Positions 51,721 to 61,701 are shown, counted from the first letter of the stretch. The stretch: DNA of 64,000 nucleotides from Slackia heliotrinireducens DSM 20476 (GCF_000023885.1 NC_013165.1:1860001-1924000); one strand, 5' to 3'. Numbers and translations are program-made. Notes: generated from the letters alone by a model not told the origin.

Positions 51721-51756
51721 AAAGGGCGGCGCCCCGAAGACGCCGCCCTTTCTTTA
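51721..51756. terminator. bidirectional terminator
   Basis: AAAGGGCGGCG and CGCCGCCCTTT around nine bases, U-tracts on both strands, between convergent genes. Confidence 0.9.
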
Positions 51757-51775
51757 AACCATGTGCGAATCGGAA

Positions 51776-52804
51776 TTAGCCGACCCAATGGCCCGAGCTG
51801 TCGAAGGTGTATGCCTTGCCGCCGATTTTGTACGTGTCGCTCTTCTGCATCTCGCCCTTGTACAGGTAATACCAGTAGCCGCCCGACTTCAGCCAGCCGT
51901 CATACGCCACGCCGTTCGACTTGCAGTAGCACCAGATGCCCTGCACCTTCGCCCAACCGGTCACCATCTCGCCGGAGGACTTGAAGATGTAGTAGCTGCC
52001 ACCGATCATCTCCTTGCAGTTGGAATACATGGCACCGTTGTTGGGATCAAGGTAGTACCACTTGTTCGACACCTTGGTCCAACCGAACGCCATGGCGCCT
52101 GAGGATTTGAAATAGCGCCAGTAGCCCTCGATTTTCTGCCAACCGGTACGCATCTTTCCGTTGTTGCCGAAGTAGTAATATTTGCCGGAAATCTCCTGCA
52201 GTCCTGTCTGCATGGTGCCCGAACCGACCATGTAATACCAGGTACCGGAAACTTTGACCCAGCCGGTCTGCATCTTGCCAGAGGGTGCGAAATAGAACCA
52301 ATAGCCTTCGTCGTTTTGGTACCAGCCAGTGAACATTGTACCGTCGTCATTGAACAGATACTTATATCCGTCAATCGTGACCGCACCACTGTGGTAGTAA
52401 CTACCGTCATCGAAGTAATACCATTTCCCGGAAATCTTCAGCCAGCCATTTGCAGCAGCACCGTAGTCGTTGGGGTCGAAATAGTACCTGGCCCCATCTT
52501 TTTTAAACGTAATCCAACCGTCGTAGTACGTTCCTTTGTAATAGTAATAATACTTGTCGCCGATCTTCCTAACGTACTGATAGTCGGCGTCCTTCAAGTC
52601 CAGAGGGACGACCTCCAGATCGCCCTCGACAGCCGAATCATCGACCGATGCATCCGCCGAATCGTCAACCGATGCCACCATGTCGGAAAGGTTGCCGTCG
52701 ATCACCGCCTCGTCGGCATACGCATTCGGCAGCGCGACGAACGCAAGCGCGAACACGGCCGCAACCATCGCCGCCAGTCCATACCACACCCGTTTCAGCT
52801 CCAT
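51776..52804 (-). CDS. secreted choline-binding-like repeat (cell-wall-binding) protein
   Basis: A 342-residue exported protein. The signal peptide ends near ALPNAYADEA. A short acidic segment (residues 33-70) precedes about twelve tandem copies of the choline-binding/glucan-binding repeat with the pattern GW…G.WYYF…G.M.TG (for example TGWVKVSGTWYYM, FGWTKVSNKWYYL). No catalytic domain is fused, so it may tether to teichoic acid or polysaccharide. The repeats are less G+C-rich than the rest of the window, which could indicate acquisition. GGAGGAAGC ribosome site. Single gene. Confidence 0.88.
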   Translation of the reverse strand: MELKRVWYGLAAMVAAVFALAFVALPNAYADEAVIDGNLSDMVASVDDSADASVDDSAVEGDLEVVPLDLKDADYQYVRKIGDKYYYYYKGTYYDGWITFKKDGARYYFDPNDYGAAANGWLKISGKWYYFDDGSYYHSGAVTIDGYKYLFNDDGTMFTGWYQNDEGYWFYFAPSGKMQTGWVKVSGTWYYMVGSGTMQTGLQEISGKYYYFGNNGKMRTGWQKIEGYWRYFKSSGAMAFGWTKVSNKWYYLDPNNGAMYSNCKEMIGGSYYIFKSSGEMVTGWAKVQGIWCYCKSNGVAYDGWLKSGGYWYYLYKGEMQKSDTYKIGGKAYTFDSSGHWVG

Positions 52805-52964
52805 GCTTCCTCCTTCGTCCTTGCGCTGCAAAACACGTATTCCGCAGCAAATACCCATAGAAGCATTTAATCGCAAACGAATTGTTGCGTCAACGCAACA
52901 CTTTCGCCAACACGCCGAAACGTCTGGACAAAGGCCGCCCGAACCGAAGATTCTCTTTTAAGGA

Positions 52965-52981
52965 CGATACACGTCGTATCG
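52965..52981 (-). other. short dyad CGATAC-ACGTC-GTATCG after the methyltransferase
   Basis: A 6-bp perfect inverted repeat in the space between two same-strand genes, near GGC-AAAAA-GCC. It might be the terminator of the methyltransferase, but no U-tract follows. Confidence 0.35.
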
Positions 52982-53004
52982 GCAAAAAGCCGAGACGCCG
53001 GGCG

Positions 53005-53844
53005 CTACCCGTTGAAGTCGATGCGCACGATGCACATTTTCATGAACCCGTCGGCCACTTTTGCAAGCAGGCGGAACAGCCCGGGCACGCTAGGGTCCTT
53101 CAAATCGTTGTAGCCGAGCATGTAGCCGCGGGACGACACCTTGCCATCAATCATCCACGAGGCCACGTCGCGCTGCAAATCGTCCACACTGAAGTAATCC
53201 GTGACGCTTGTGATGCCGGCATCCTTCACCATCGTCTTGAACATGATCTTGACAGCCCGGGTCCCTGCAGCGTCGAACGCGAGCCTGCCGCCCGGAAACC
53301 TTTTCGCCATGGCCGTGAACAGGCGCTGGATGTCTTCCTTTTTGAAGTAATAGAACACGCCAGCCGCAAAGAACACCGCCCCGTCTGAAGCGTCGATCCG
53401 ATCGAACCAGACCAGGTCGTTCAGATCGGCGGCAACCGTGAACGTGCGGTCGTTCTTCTCCACGAGCTGGTCGCGAATCTCGATGATGTCCGGGAAATCC
53501 ACGTTGTAGATCTTACAGGTTCCGTTGTCGCAGTTCTCCCCCGTTTGGTCGAGGCCGCACCCCAAGTTGACGACGGCCGCATTCGGATGCGTGGACAGGT
53601 AGTCCCGCACCTCAAAGGCCAGGTCAGTCTGGCGCATGGCAACCTCGAGCGCTCCGAACTCCTGGGACAGCTTCGAGGCTTTCGTCGCAAAGGCCTCGTA
53701 ATCGTAATCCAGCCTGTCGATGAGCTCAACGGCCTTCGGGTCCTGGAACAGGCTCGGGAACCGCTCCGTGCACAGCTTGCGGCCATACAGCGGAATGACC
53801 AGGGTTTCCTGAACCGTATCTTTTTCGATATGCATCTTGTCCAT
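53005..53844 (-). CDS. class I SAM-dependent methyltransferase (LCM/Tcmp family)
   Basis: A 279-residue protein of the leucine carboxyl methyltransferase-like group. The SAM site is VVNLGCGLDQTGENCD. Other conserved segments are IYNVDFPDIIEIRDQL, VAADLNDLVWFD and FFAAGVFYYFKKEDI. Prokaryotic members methylate small carboxylates or polyketide-like acids (Tcmp), and this short form without kelch repeats is common in anaerobes with no known substrate. The start at 53844 has AAGGAGCGAG. Single gene. Confidence 0.88.
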   Translation of the reverse strand: MDKMHIEKDTVQETLVIPLYGRKLCTERFPSLFQDPKAVELIDRLDYDYEAFATKASKLSQEFGALEVAMRQTDLAFEVRDYLSTHPNAAVVNLGCGLDQTGENCDNGTCKIYNVDFPDIIEIRDQLVEKNDRTFTVAADLNDLVWFDRIDASDGAVFFAAGVFYYFKKEDIQRLFTAMAKRFPGGRLAFDAAGTRAVKIMFKTMVKDAGITSVTDYFSVDDLQRDVASWMIDGKVSSRGYMLGYNDLKDPSVPGLFRLLAKVADGFMKMCIVRIDFNG

Positions 53845-54005
53845 ACTCGCTCCTTGTCGTTGCGCCATCCGCCACTCTAGCACAAGTTAGCGACGTGCAA
53901 CACTCTATATTATGTCGCGTATGGGCTCGCAGCGGCATTCGGACACGCGCACGGATCGGCGATTCCACCCATGCATGATGGGTTTCGCCCCTCCAGAACC
54001 TCGCT
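53845..54005. other. intergenic, nothing recognised
   Basis: About 160 bases upstream of the methyltransferase; no gene, and no clear promoter. Confidence 0.35.
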
Positions 54006-54233
54006 GTGCAACGAGAACTCAATTTGCTGTGCACTTAAGGGGATAATCTGCACAGAAAGACCCTCGACATGATGCCGCGTAGCCTTACGAACATCATGTT
54101 TCGCCACATATTCGACCATTCTGTTGCGTATCTTTTGGCATACACGCCGCCCGAATGCCTTCAAAGTGCGTCCGAAGGACGATTCCGTACAGATTATCCC
54201 CTTAAGTGCACACGAAAACCGATTCTCGTTGCA
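54006..54233. mobile_element. inverted-repeat element, copy 3 (MITE-like)
   Basis: A 228-bp element. Arms begin TGCAACGAGAA on both sides and share GTGCACTTAAGGGGATAATCTG. The arms agree with each other better than with the other copies. The core ATGTTTCGCCACA and TCTGTTGCGTAT is intact. The right boundary is followed by CGACGCC, as in copy 2. No open frame of note. It sits in the space before malQ. Confidence 0.82.
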
Positions 54234-54453
54234 CGACGCCTTCAAACGAGAGCGGACCCCGCCCAAAAGAGGATAGGAACGGCAAAATCAGAATGTGACG
54301 GACATGGTGAGCCAAGCCAGAGGTTGTAGTATCCTTCGGCAATGGACATCCGCACACAGAAGAGCACGGCGCACCCCTTCGCATGCAGCTTGAGGCTGTA
54401 TGCAGGCCAAGACCGCAGGCGCGCCGACCGATAGGGAAATGGGAGTTTCGAAC
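54234..54453. other. intergenic region upstream of malQ
   Basis: About 220 bases with no gene. It must contain the malQ promoter; no clear hexamers were found. Confidence 0.35.
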
Positions 54454-57024
54454 ATGCAGGCCTGCCATAATTCGCGAGACGTCGCGTACCGACTGCCTTA
54501 CGGCGCCGTTCAACAGGGCGAATCGGTTGCGCTTTCGATAGACCTTTGGGACGCACAAGGCGCCATCGTTCGGCTGCGCACCTGGACCGCCGAATCGGGC
54601 GAACGCATATACCCCATGGATGCCGTTGTAGAGCTGCACGGGGCCGTGCGGCACAAGGTTGAGCTCGCATTCGACGGCGCGGGCATCGTGTGGTACCACT
54701 TCATCATCCAGATGGCAGACGGCCGCGTCCTGCGCTACGGAGCCTGCGACGGCAAGACCGGAGGCGAAGGCCGCCTGTACGACTGGGAGCCGCCCAGCTT
54801 CCAGCTGACCGTGTGCGACCCGAACGGCATCGCCCCGTCGCGGGACGAAGACGATCTGCGCCGGAGCCAATCGATGTTGGGTCCCGTCGCCGATTTTCTG
54901 CTAGGGCGAATTTCGGCACCTGAGCTGGCCGAAATGATCGAGGCGCTACGTGAGAACTACCCCGATGAAACCTTCCGCCATGCGCTGGCGTTTCTGGAAG
55001 GAATGGACGATGACCGACTGCTTGGATTGTTCAGCGGCCTTCCCGAAAGCGAACTGACATTAAATGACGGTGGACCCCTGGTTCTGGATGACCACCATGC
55101 GGGCATCGCGAAAGGACGCTTGTGGTGCGCAAGCCTGCTGCAGATGCTTTCGCCGGCTGGCACGCGACAGACGGAATCGTGCCCGGTCGTGCACACGGAC
55201 CGCGACTGCCAGGCCATTTTCGACAACGCACGGGACCTGCGCGAAACGCTTCCCCTATTTATGGACGGAACGTTCTCCTGCTTTGCGGCGAACGAAGACG
55301 TGCTGGGCTTTTGGCGGCGCGGGGCCGACGGGACATCGGCATGCGTCCTGGTCAACGGCTCGCTTCAAAACGCGCACGACGTGTTCGTCCCTATGACGGG
55401 CGAAGCGGTATCCGAGGTGATAGGCGGCTACGATGTGCCGGTGTGCGACGCCTCCGAGCTGGACGGGCGCGTCGACGCTCCGCCAAAAGCGCAGCGGTAC
55501 GCGCGGGTGCGCCTGTCCCAAATCGGCTCGGCCGTGGTGTATTTCCATCCCACACAACGGCTGCAGCTGCCCATGGATGCAGGGCTGGGCGTGCTGGCGC
55601 ATATAACGAGCCTTCCCGTATCGAAAAACCCGAATGCTCCGGAGGCGTCCGATAAAGCCGACGCCGGACGCACCGCTCCAGCCGCATCCGAGAAGGCCGA
55701 AGCCGAACGCGACCCCTCGGGCGTACCCGACAAAAACCCAGGCACATTGGGCGCGCCGGCGCGGGAGTTCGTGGATTGGCTGGCCCAGGCGGGCGCGCGG
55801 TACTGGCAGGTGCTGCCGGTTAACCCCACCGACGAGTACGGCAGCCCTTACGCCGGCATAAGCGCCTTCGCCGGCAACACACGTCTGTTGGAGAGACCGT
55901 CGGCGCCCGATACAGGCGATGCCGCCGACCGCGACCCTGATGCGTACCGCAGGTTCTGCACACGCGAAGCCGACTGGCTGGAACCCTATGCGGCATTTAT
56001 GGCCATCCGACAGAAGCTGGCCGCGACGTCGGACGTCGAACCCCTCCCCTGGCAGGACTGGCCCAATGCGTACCGCAGCTTCGACCCTTCCGTCATTCAG
56101 GCCGATCCTGAACTGCGAGAACATGCCGAACGGTGCCGCCGCGCCCAATTCGAGTTCGAGCAGCAGTGGGACGACCTGCGCCGATACGCCAACGCACGAG
56201 GCGTGCTCATAGTAGGCGACATGCCTATATATGTAAGCGCGGACAGCGCCGACGTGTGGGCCAACCCCGAGCTGTTCCAGCTGGAACCCGACGGGAGGCC
56301 CGCCGCCGTGGCAGGCTGCCCTCCGGATGCCTTCGCCGAAGAGGGCCAGCTGTGGGGAAACCCCGTCTACAACTGGGACGCTTTGCGGGAAAGCGGCTAC
56401 GACTGGTGGCTGCGCCGTCTGCAGCGGGCCTTCAGGCTCTACGATTTCGTGCGCCTGGACCACTTCATCGGGTTTTCGCGCTACTACCGCATCCCCAAAG
56501 GCAAGCCGGCCACGGAGGGAAACTACTGCCCGGGCCCGGGCGCGGACCTGTTCCGCACCGCCTACGAACAGTTCGGGCCACTGCCCGTGATCGCTGAGGA
56601 TCTTGGCTCCATCACGCCTGCCGTGCGCGCGCTGGCCGCCGCGTGCGGGTTCCCGGGCATGGACGTCGTGCAGTTCGCCGACGGCAACGACCCGCTTTCG
56701 GGCTGGCGCCCGCGCCCCGCCAAGGTTGCCTACACGGGCACCCACGACAACCAGACGCTGGTGGGCTACGTGCGGAAGCGCTACCCTGACCTGGACTGCC
56801 AGGCTGCGGTGGACAGGCTGATGCGGGATGTGGTCACCTGCGAAGCGCCCGTGGCGGTGCTGCCCCTGCAGGACCTGATGGGACTCGACGACGACGCGCG
56901 CATGAACACCCCGGGCACGTCGCAGGGCAACTGGACGTGGCAGGCCGACAGGCAGGCCCTGCGCCAGACAGGTGCTACCCTGCATGCGCTGGTCGACATG
57001 AGAAACGCTTCGCTTGAAGCGTAG
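54454..57024 (+). CDS. malQ: 4-alpha-glucanotransferase (GH77) with a barrel-less GH13-like N-terminal module
   Basis: An 856-residue protein. Residues about 378-856 are a MalQ/GH77 barrel with nucleophile Asp in RLDHFIGFSRYYRIP (near 669), acid Glu in IAEDLG (near 714) and Asp in THDNQT (near 765). It transfers alpha-1,4-glucan segments. Residues 1-135 match the N-terminal beta-domain of GH13 enzymes (YRLPYGAVQQGESVALSI, ending FQLTVCDPNG). Residues about 150-350 look like the end of a GH13 barrel plus its C-terminal domain (DDDRLLGLFSG, LPLFMDGTFSCFAANEDVLGFWRR) without the catalytic barrel. The start at 54454 has GGGAG at 8 bases. Convergent with the glycogen cluster. Confidence 0.9.
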   Translation: MQACHNSRDVAYRLPYGAVQQGESVALSIDLWDAQGAIVRLRTWTAESGERIYPMDAVVELHGAVRHKVELAFDGAGIVWYHFIIQMADGRVLRYGACDGKTGGEGRLYDWEPPSFQLTVCDPNGIAPSRDEDDLRRSQSMLGPVADFLLGRISAPELAEMIEALRENYPDETFRHALAFLEGMDDDRLLGLFSGLPESELTLNDGGPLVLDDHHAGIAKGRLWCASLLQMLSPAGTRQTESCPVVHTDRDCQAIFDNARDLRETLPLFMDGTFSCFAANEDVLGFWRRGADGTSACVLVNGSLQNAHDVFVPMTGEAVSEVIGGYDVPVCDASELDGRVDAPPKAQRYARVRLSQIGSAVVYFHPTQRLQLPMDAGLGVLAHITSLPVSKNPNAPEASDKADAGRTAPAASEKAEAERDPSGVPDKNPGTLGAPAREFVDWLAQAGARYWQVLPVNPTDEYGSPYAGISAFAGNTRLLERPSAPDTGDAADRDPDAYRRFCTREADWLEPYAAFMAIRQKLAATSDVEPLPWQDWPNAYRSFDPSVIQADPELREHAERCRRAQFEFEQQWDDLRRYANARGVLIVGDMPIYVSADSADVWANPELFQLEPDGRPAAVAGCPPDAFAEEGQLWGNPVYNWDALRESGYDWWLRRLQRAFRLYDFVRLDHFIGFSRYYRIPKGKPATEGNYCPGPGADLFRTAYEQFGPLPVIAEDLGSITPAVRALAAACGFPGMDVVQFADGNDPLSGWRPRPAKVAYTGTHDNQTLVGYVRKRYPDLDCQAAVDRLMRDVVTCEAPVAVLPLQDLMGLDDDARMNTPGTSQGNWTWQADRQALRQTGATLHALVDMRNASLEA

Positions 57025-57039
57025 CCGCAGGCCAGAACC

Positions 57040-59223
57040 CTACTGGGCCCCGCCAGCAGGAATCCGGAATATGACCGTGGACAGCGCAGGCGCCTGGGCG
57101 TGGACGATACCGTCGCACAGATTCGCCGTCGGGGCGCATGGCCGTGCCTTCGCCTCCGAATCGAACAGCACGGGGCATGCGACCGCTTCGGTCATCACGG
57201 TCTTCGAAAGGGCGCACGGCAGAGGCACGTCCAGCTTGGCCAAATCCACGACCGCCGGCCGGTCCGCTTCGTCCTGGTTCGCAACCGCAAGCACGGTTTC
57301 TCCGTTCCGGTCGTCCCAACGCAGCACGCACAGCACGTCGGAGGCAGGCGCCGCATAGGCGGTCTGACCCGCGCGAAGCACGGGGCTGCCCTTGCGCACC
57401 TGGCCCAGATCCTGGTAGAACCTGGTCAAATCCTCGCCGCAATCGGAACGCCCGGCCCGCGACGCGTCGCCCCAAGGCATGGTCTGCCGGCAGAAGGGGT
57501 CGCCTCCACCCTGCAGCCCGGACTCGTCACCGTAGTACAGGCACGGCACACCGGGAATCGCGTACAGAAGCGCCGCCACCAGACGCTGCAGCCGCGCCCC
57601 TTTACGGTCCTGATCTGGTGTGATGGCGTTCGTCAAGCGAAGCTGCCCCGCACGGTCCTCATCCTTGAGCGAGCGACCCAGCGCCAGCACGCTGCGCACC
57701 CGTTCGACATCGTGGGAGGAAAGCAGGTTCATCAGGCACCTGTGCATGGCGGCGGGATAGTTCGCCTGCTGCAGCTTCAAGAACGTCGCCAGCTGCAGGG
57801 CGTCCACCGACCCGAGCGCGAAGCCCAGAAGCGCGTTTCGCATCGGATAGTTCATCACGCAGTCCAGCGAGCGGCCGAACGCGTAGGTTCGCGGCGAACC
57901 GTAGCTCGTCTTGGTGGTGGCGTCTTCCCACACCTCGCCGAGCACCACGGCCTCGGGATCCGTCCGCTTCACGCACGTGCGGATGAGCTCCAGCACGTCG
58001 TCGGGAAGTTCGTCGGCCACATCCAGCCTGTAGCCCCGCGCACCGCGGGTCAGCCAATGCGGCAGCACCCCCTGCTGGCCATGGCCGCCCAGCATAAAGC
58101 TCTGCCACGACGGGTCGTGCTCGTTCACCTCGGGCAGCGTCGGATGCCCCCACCAACACCGATACGGCACGCCGCTTTCCGTCGGCGTGAAATCGTACCA
58201 GCTGTAAAAGCGTGAGGAAGGTCCCTGCGCGGCACCCGGCTCGTCGTAGACATCCGCCGCATCGAAGTACCGACTGTCGTTGCCGGTGTGCGAAAGCACC
58301 GCATCCAGCATGATGGATATACCCTGCTCACGGGCCGCATCGACGAGCCGTTCGAAATCTTCTGCAGTACCCAGCAAAGGATCGATTGCCAAATAGTCGG
58401 CCGTGTCGTAGCGATGGTTCGACCGCGCCTCGAACACCGGATTCAGATACAGCGTCTCCACGCCCAGCGACGCCAGGTACGAAAGCTTTTCCGCAATGCC
58501 TTCCAGCGTGCCGCCGTGGAAATCCACCGGGTCGTAGGCCGCGATTCCATCAGGGTTTTCGACGTCGTCCCATTCTACGGGGTCGTCCCAGGACGCATGC
58601 AGGTGCACCGGACGACCCAGCGCCTCGTGGCTGTGGACGCCTTCTTCACGCACGCCGCCTCGGCCGCGGGCGAAGCGGTCGGGAAAGGCCTGGTACATGA
58701 CGGATCCGGCGAACCAATCCGGCGTGGTGAACGCCGGGTCGAACACCGTGACCTGAAAGCCGCCCAGAGCATCGGGCACGCCGAAGGACGCATCCGCCCC
58801 GTCGGAAACGCTCGCGGGGCGCCAGCCGTCTTCGGTCCATTCCCCATCGGTACCGGGACGGACCAGCTCCCCGAACGTGGCGCGGCCGTCGGCGCGAGGG
58901 ACGTAGTACAGCAGCAGGTCATCCGCCGTATAGATGGCGAAGGCGTAATAGGCCACGTGCAGGTTCGGCGTAGGCTCGAACACGGCGGAATACCCTTCGC
59001 CGCAGGCGTCCATGGACTGCTCGCACCACACGAGGCGCTGCGCCCGCCCGTCGTATTCGCCTGTGAGCAGGCTCGCCTTCCGAACGGCCTGCCGGGCGTT
59101 TTCGTCTACTCGCAGGACAATCCGCACGGACGCGCCCAAGGGCAGCGCGCCCTGGGGCAACCGGAAGCGGGCCGAGCACGGATCGTGCGCGACCGACCAC
59201 TTCAGCTGTTCGAAACCCGCCAT
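57040..59223 (-). CDS. GH13 alpha-glycosidase (neopullulanase / cyclomaltodextrinase-like)
   Basis: A 727-residue intracellular GH13 enzyme with an N-terminal Ig-like domain (residues 1-155), then the barrel beginning DWFAGSVMYQAFPDRFARG. Catalytic residues: nucleophile Asp in GYRLDVADE (near 398), acid/base Glu in VVLGEVWED (near 426) and Asp in SSHDVER (near 504). A CLYYGDESGLQGGGDPFCR segment precedes the C-terminal domain. Similar enzymes hydrolyse cyclomaltodextrin, pullulan or short maltodextrins. Ribosome site AAGG at 8 bases. Its last-but-one neighbours glgP and glgA are co-directional. No signal peptide. Confidence 0.9.
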   Translation of the reverse strand: MAGFEQLKWSVAHDPCSARFRLPQGALPLGASVRIVLRVDENARQAVRKASLLTGEYDGRAQRLVWCEQSMDACGEGYSAVFEPTPNLHVAYYAFAIYTADDLLLYYVPRADGRATFGELVRPGTDGEWTEDGWRPASVSDGADASFGVPDALGGFQVTVFDPAFTTPDWFAGSVMYQAFPDRFARGRGGVREEGVHSHEALGRPVHLHASWDDPVEWDDVENPDGIAAYDPVDFHGGTLEGIAEKLSYLASLGVETLYLNPVFEARSNHRYDTADYLAIDPLLGTAEDFERLVDAAREQGISIMLDAVLSHTGNDSRYFDAADVYDEPGAAQGPSSRFYSWYDFTPTESGVPYRCWWGHPTLPEVNEHDPSWQSFMLGGHGQQGVLPHWLTRGARGYRLDVADELPDDVLELIRTCVKRTDPEAVVLGEVWEDATTKTSYGSPRTYAFGRSLDCVMNYPMRNALLGFALGSVDALQLATFLKLQQANYPAAMHRCLMNLLSSHDVERVRSVLALGRSLKDEDRAGQLRLTNAITPDQDRKGARLQRLVAALLYAIPGVPCLYYGDESGLQGGGDPFCRQTMPWGDASRAGRSDCGEDLTRFYQDLGQVRKGSPVLRAGQTAYAAPASDVLCVLRWDDRNGETVLAVANQDEADRPAVVDLAKLDVPLPCALSKTVMTEAVACPVLFDSEAKARPCAPTANLCDGIVHAQAPALSTVIFRIPAGGAQ

Positions 59224-59256
59224 CCGGACAACCTTCCCGACGCCAGAAAAAACTGC

Positions 59257-61701
59257 CTACAGCTGCCAGATTTGGTTGGCGTAATCCTCGATGGCGCGGT
59301 CCGAGCTGAAATACCCCGCCTTGGCCGTGTTGACCACCGCGCTGGAAATCCAGCGGTCGCGGTCGACGTATGCGCTCATGACCTGCGCGAACACCTGGTC
59401 GTACGATGCGAAGTCATGCAGTACGAAGTAGGCGTCGCCCTGCCCGCCTTCGGGTGCCAGCGAGTAGTAGATGTCTTCGAACCGGCTGCCGTCGCTGGTG
59501 GGCAGGCTGCCGTCCACCAGATGGCGCAGCACGCGCTGCAGATGCGGGTTCGCCTCAACCACCGCGCGCGGGTTGTAGGAACCCTCAGCTTTCATGCGGT
59601 CCAACTCCTCCACACGCGCGCCGAAGATGAAGATGTTCTTGGGCCCCACCTGCTCGGCAATCTCGATGTTGGCCCCGTCCATGGTGCCCAGGGTAAGGGC
59701 GCCGTTCAGCATGAACTTCATGTTGCTGGTACCGGAAGCCTCCATGCCGGCGGTGGAAATCTGCTCGGATATGTCCGCCGCAGCCACCAGGTGCTGGGCG
59801 GCCGTCACGTCATAATTCTCCAAGAACACCACACGGATCAAGTCGCGGGTGCGCTCGTCGGAGGAGACCAACTTCGCCACGGAGTTGATCAGACGGATGA
59901 TGTCCTTTGCCCGCTTGTAGCCGGGAGCAGCCTTCGCTGCGAACACGAAGGTGGTCGGAGGCATCTTGTGGGCGCGTCCCTCGACGATGCCGTCGTAGAT
60001 GGCCAGGATATGCAGCGCCTTCATGAGCTGGCGCTTGTATTCGTGCAGGCGTTTGGCCTGGGCGTCGATCACCATGGCGGGGTCGACCTCCACGCCGCGG
60101 CTCTTCAGCATCCAATTGGAGAACTCCACCTTGTTGGCGGCCTTCACCTGGTCGTAGGCCTGTCGGAAGGAGGCGTCGGCCGCAAAGGGCTCAAGTTCCG
60201 AGATCTTGCGCCAATCGGTCATGAAGCCTTCGCCGATGGTGTCGTCCACCAGGCGGCGCAAACGCGGGTTGGCAACGCCCAGCCAGCGGCGCTGGGTCAC
60301 GCCGTTGGTGATGCCGCAGAACCGCTCGGGGTACACCGTGTAGAAGTCCCTGAACACCGTCGATTGCAGGATGCGGCCGTGCAGCTGGGAAACGCCGTTC
60401 ACATGTCCGCAGCTCAGCACGCAGAGATTGGCCATGCGCACCTTGCCGCCGTTGATGATGGCCATGCGGCCCACCAGATCGGCGTCGCCCGGATGGTTGC
60501 GCCACACGCGGTCGCGGAAGCGGGCGTCGATGGTCTCGATGATGCGGTAGATGCGCGGCAGCAGACGCTGCATCGTTTCGGCCGGCCAGCACTCCAACGC
60601 CTCGGGCAAGATGGTGTGGTTCGTGTAGTTGAAGGTACGTTGCGCCAGGTCGACGGCCTCTTCCCAGGTGAATCCCTCCTCGTCGATGAGGATGCGGATG
60701 AACTCGGGAACGGCAAGCGCCGGATGCGTGTCGTTGATCTGCACGGCAATCTTGTCGGCGAACGTGCGCAGGTCGCCGTATTGGTTCTTGTGCGACTGCA
60801 CCAGGAACTGCATGGTGGCCGACACCAGGAAGTAGAACTGGCGCAGGCGCAGCTCCTGACCCTGGTTGTGGCTGTCATCGGGATAGAGCACCTTGGAGAT
60901 GGATTCCGCCAGCTCGCGCTCGGCCACGGCGCCTTCGAAGTCGCCCTGGTTGAACCGGGTCAGGTCGAAGGAGCTGGGCGCATGGGCGCGCCACAGGCGC
61001 AGGGTGGCCGGAAGCTTGCTCCGGTAGCCCACGATGGGGATGTCGCAGGCCTCGGCCAGCACCGTCTGGGCGTTGTGGTAGACCACCTTCAGGCGGCCGT
61101 CGGCGCCCCACTGCTCCTCGACCTGGCCGCCGAACTGCACGGGGAACACGCGGTCGGCACGCTCGGCTTCCCACACGTCGCGGTCGATGGACCAGGTGTC
61201 GGGCATTTCGCGCTGCATGCCGTCGTGGATCTCCTGACGGAAGAACCCGTACTCGTAGCGGATGCCGAAGCCGATGGAAGGTATGTTCAGCGTGGACAGG
61301 CTGTCCAAAAAGCACGCGGCCAGGCGCCCCAGGCCACCGTTGCCCAGACCCGCGTCGGCCTCCTGCTCCTCGATGGCGCCGATGTCGAACCCGAGCTCCT
61401 CCAGGGCCTTCTCGTAGGTCTCGTACATGCCTAAGTTGATGAGGTTGTTCGTGAAGGCACGGCCGATCAGGTATTCCGCACACAGATAGACCACGTTCTT
61501 GCGGCCGTCGCCCTTCGAGCGTTCGCGCTCGTCGGCCCACACGTCCATGATGTCGTCGCGGACGCACAGCGCCGCCGCCTGATATACCTGCTGGATGGCG
61601 GCCGACTTCACGGTCACGCCGAATTCGCGGCGCACCCGCCGTGCGATGCGGTCGCGCACCTCGTCCACCGTCTGCTTGTTCATATTCGATGTAAGGCCCA
61701 T
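59257..61701 (-). CDS. glgP: glycogen/maltodextrin phosphorylase
   Basis: An 814-residue GT35 phosphorylase. Key segments are EEQEADAGLGNGGLGRLAACFLDSL, NQGDFEGAV, INDTHPALAVPE, and the PLP-lysine motif EASGTSNMKFMLNG (Lys near residue 658). It releases glucose-1-phosphate from glycogen ends. The ATG at 61701 is preferred because AGGAGACAAGG lies just upstream; earlier in-frame Met codons have no site. It follows glgA on the same strand after a hairpin, so it may be read through or separately started. It precedes the GH13 gene by 33 bases, so they share a transcript. Confidence 0.95.
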   Translation of the reverse strand: MGLTSNMNKQTVDEVRDRIARRVRREFGVTVKSAAIQQVYQAAALCVRDDIMDVWADERERSKGDGRKNVVYLCAEYLIGRAFTNNLINLGMYETYEKALEELGFDIGAIEEQEADAGLGNGGLGRLAACFLDSLSTLNIPSIGFGIRYEYGFFRQEIHDGMQREMPDTWSIDRDVWEAERADRVFPVQFGGQVEEQWGADGRLKVVYHNAQTVLAEACDIPIVGYRSKLPATLRLWRAHAPSSFDLTRFNQGDFEGAVAERELAESISKVLYPDDSHNQGQELRLRQFYFLVSATMQFLVQSHKNQYGDLRTFADKIAVQINDTHPALAVPEFIRILIDEEGFTWEEAVDLAQRTFNYTNHTILPEALECWPAETMQRLLPRIYRIIETIDARFRDRVWRNHPGDADLVGRMAIINGGKVRMANLCVLSCGHVNGVSQLHGRILQSTVFRDFYTVYPERFCGITNGVTQRRWLGVANPRLRRLVDDTIGEGFMTDWRKISELEPFAADASFRQAYDQVKAANKVEFSNWMLKSRGVEVDPAMVIDAQAKRLHEYKRQLMKALHILAIYDGIVEGRAHKMPPTTFVFAAKAAPGYKRAKDIIRLINSVAKLVSSDERTRDLIRVVFLENYDVTAAQHLVAAADISEQISTAGMEASGTSNMKFMLNGALTLGTMDGANIEIAEQVGPKNIFIFGARVEELDRMKAEGSYNPRAVVEANPHLQRVLRHLVDGSLPTSDGSRFEDIYYSLAPEGGQGDAYFVLHDFASYDQVFAQVMSAYVDRDRWISSAVVNTAKAGYFSSDRAIEDYANQIWQL

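Noticed and set aside
58288-61434. Plus-strand open frame of 1048 codons antisense to GH13 and glgP
   Set aside because: The minus-strand genes have all catalytic motifs; the plus-strand translation is His/Val/Gly-rich noise typical of an antisense frame.
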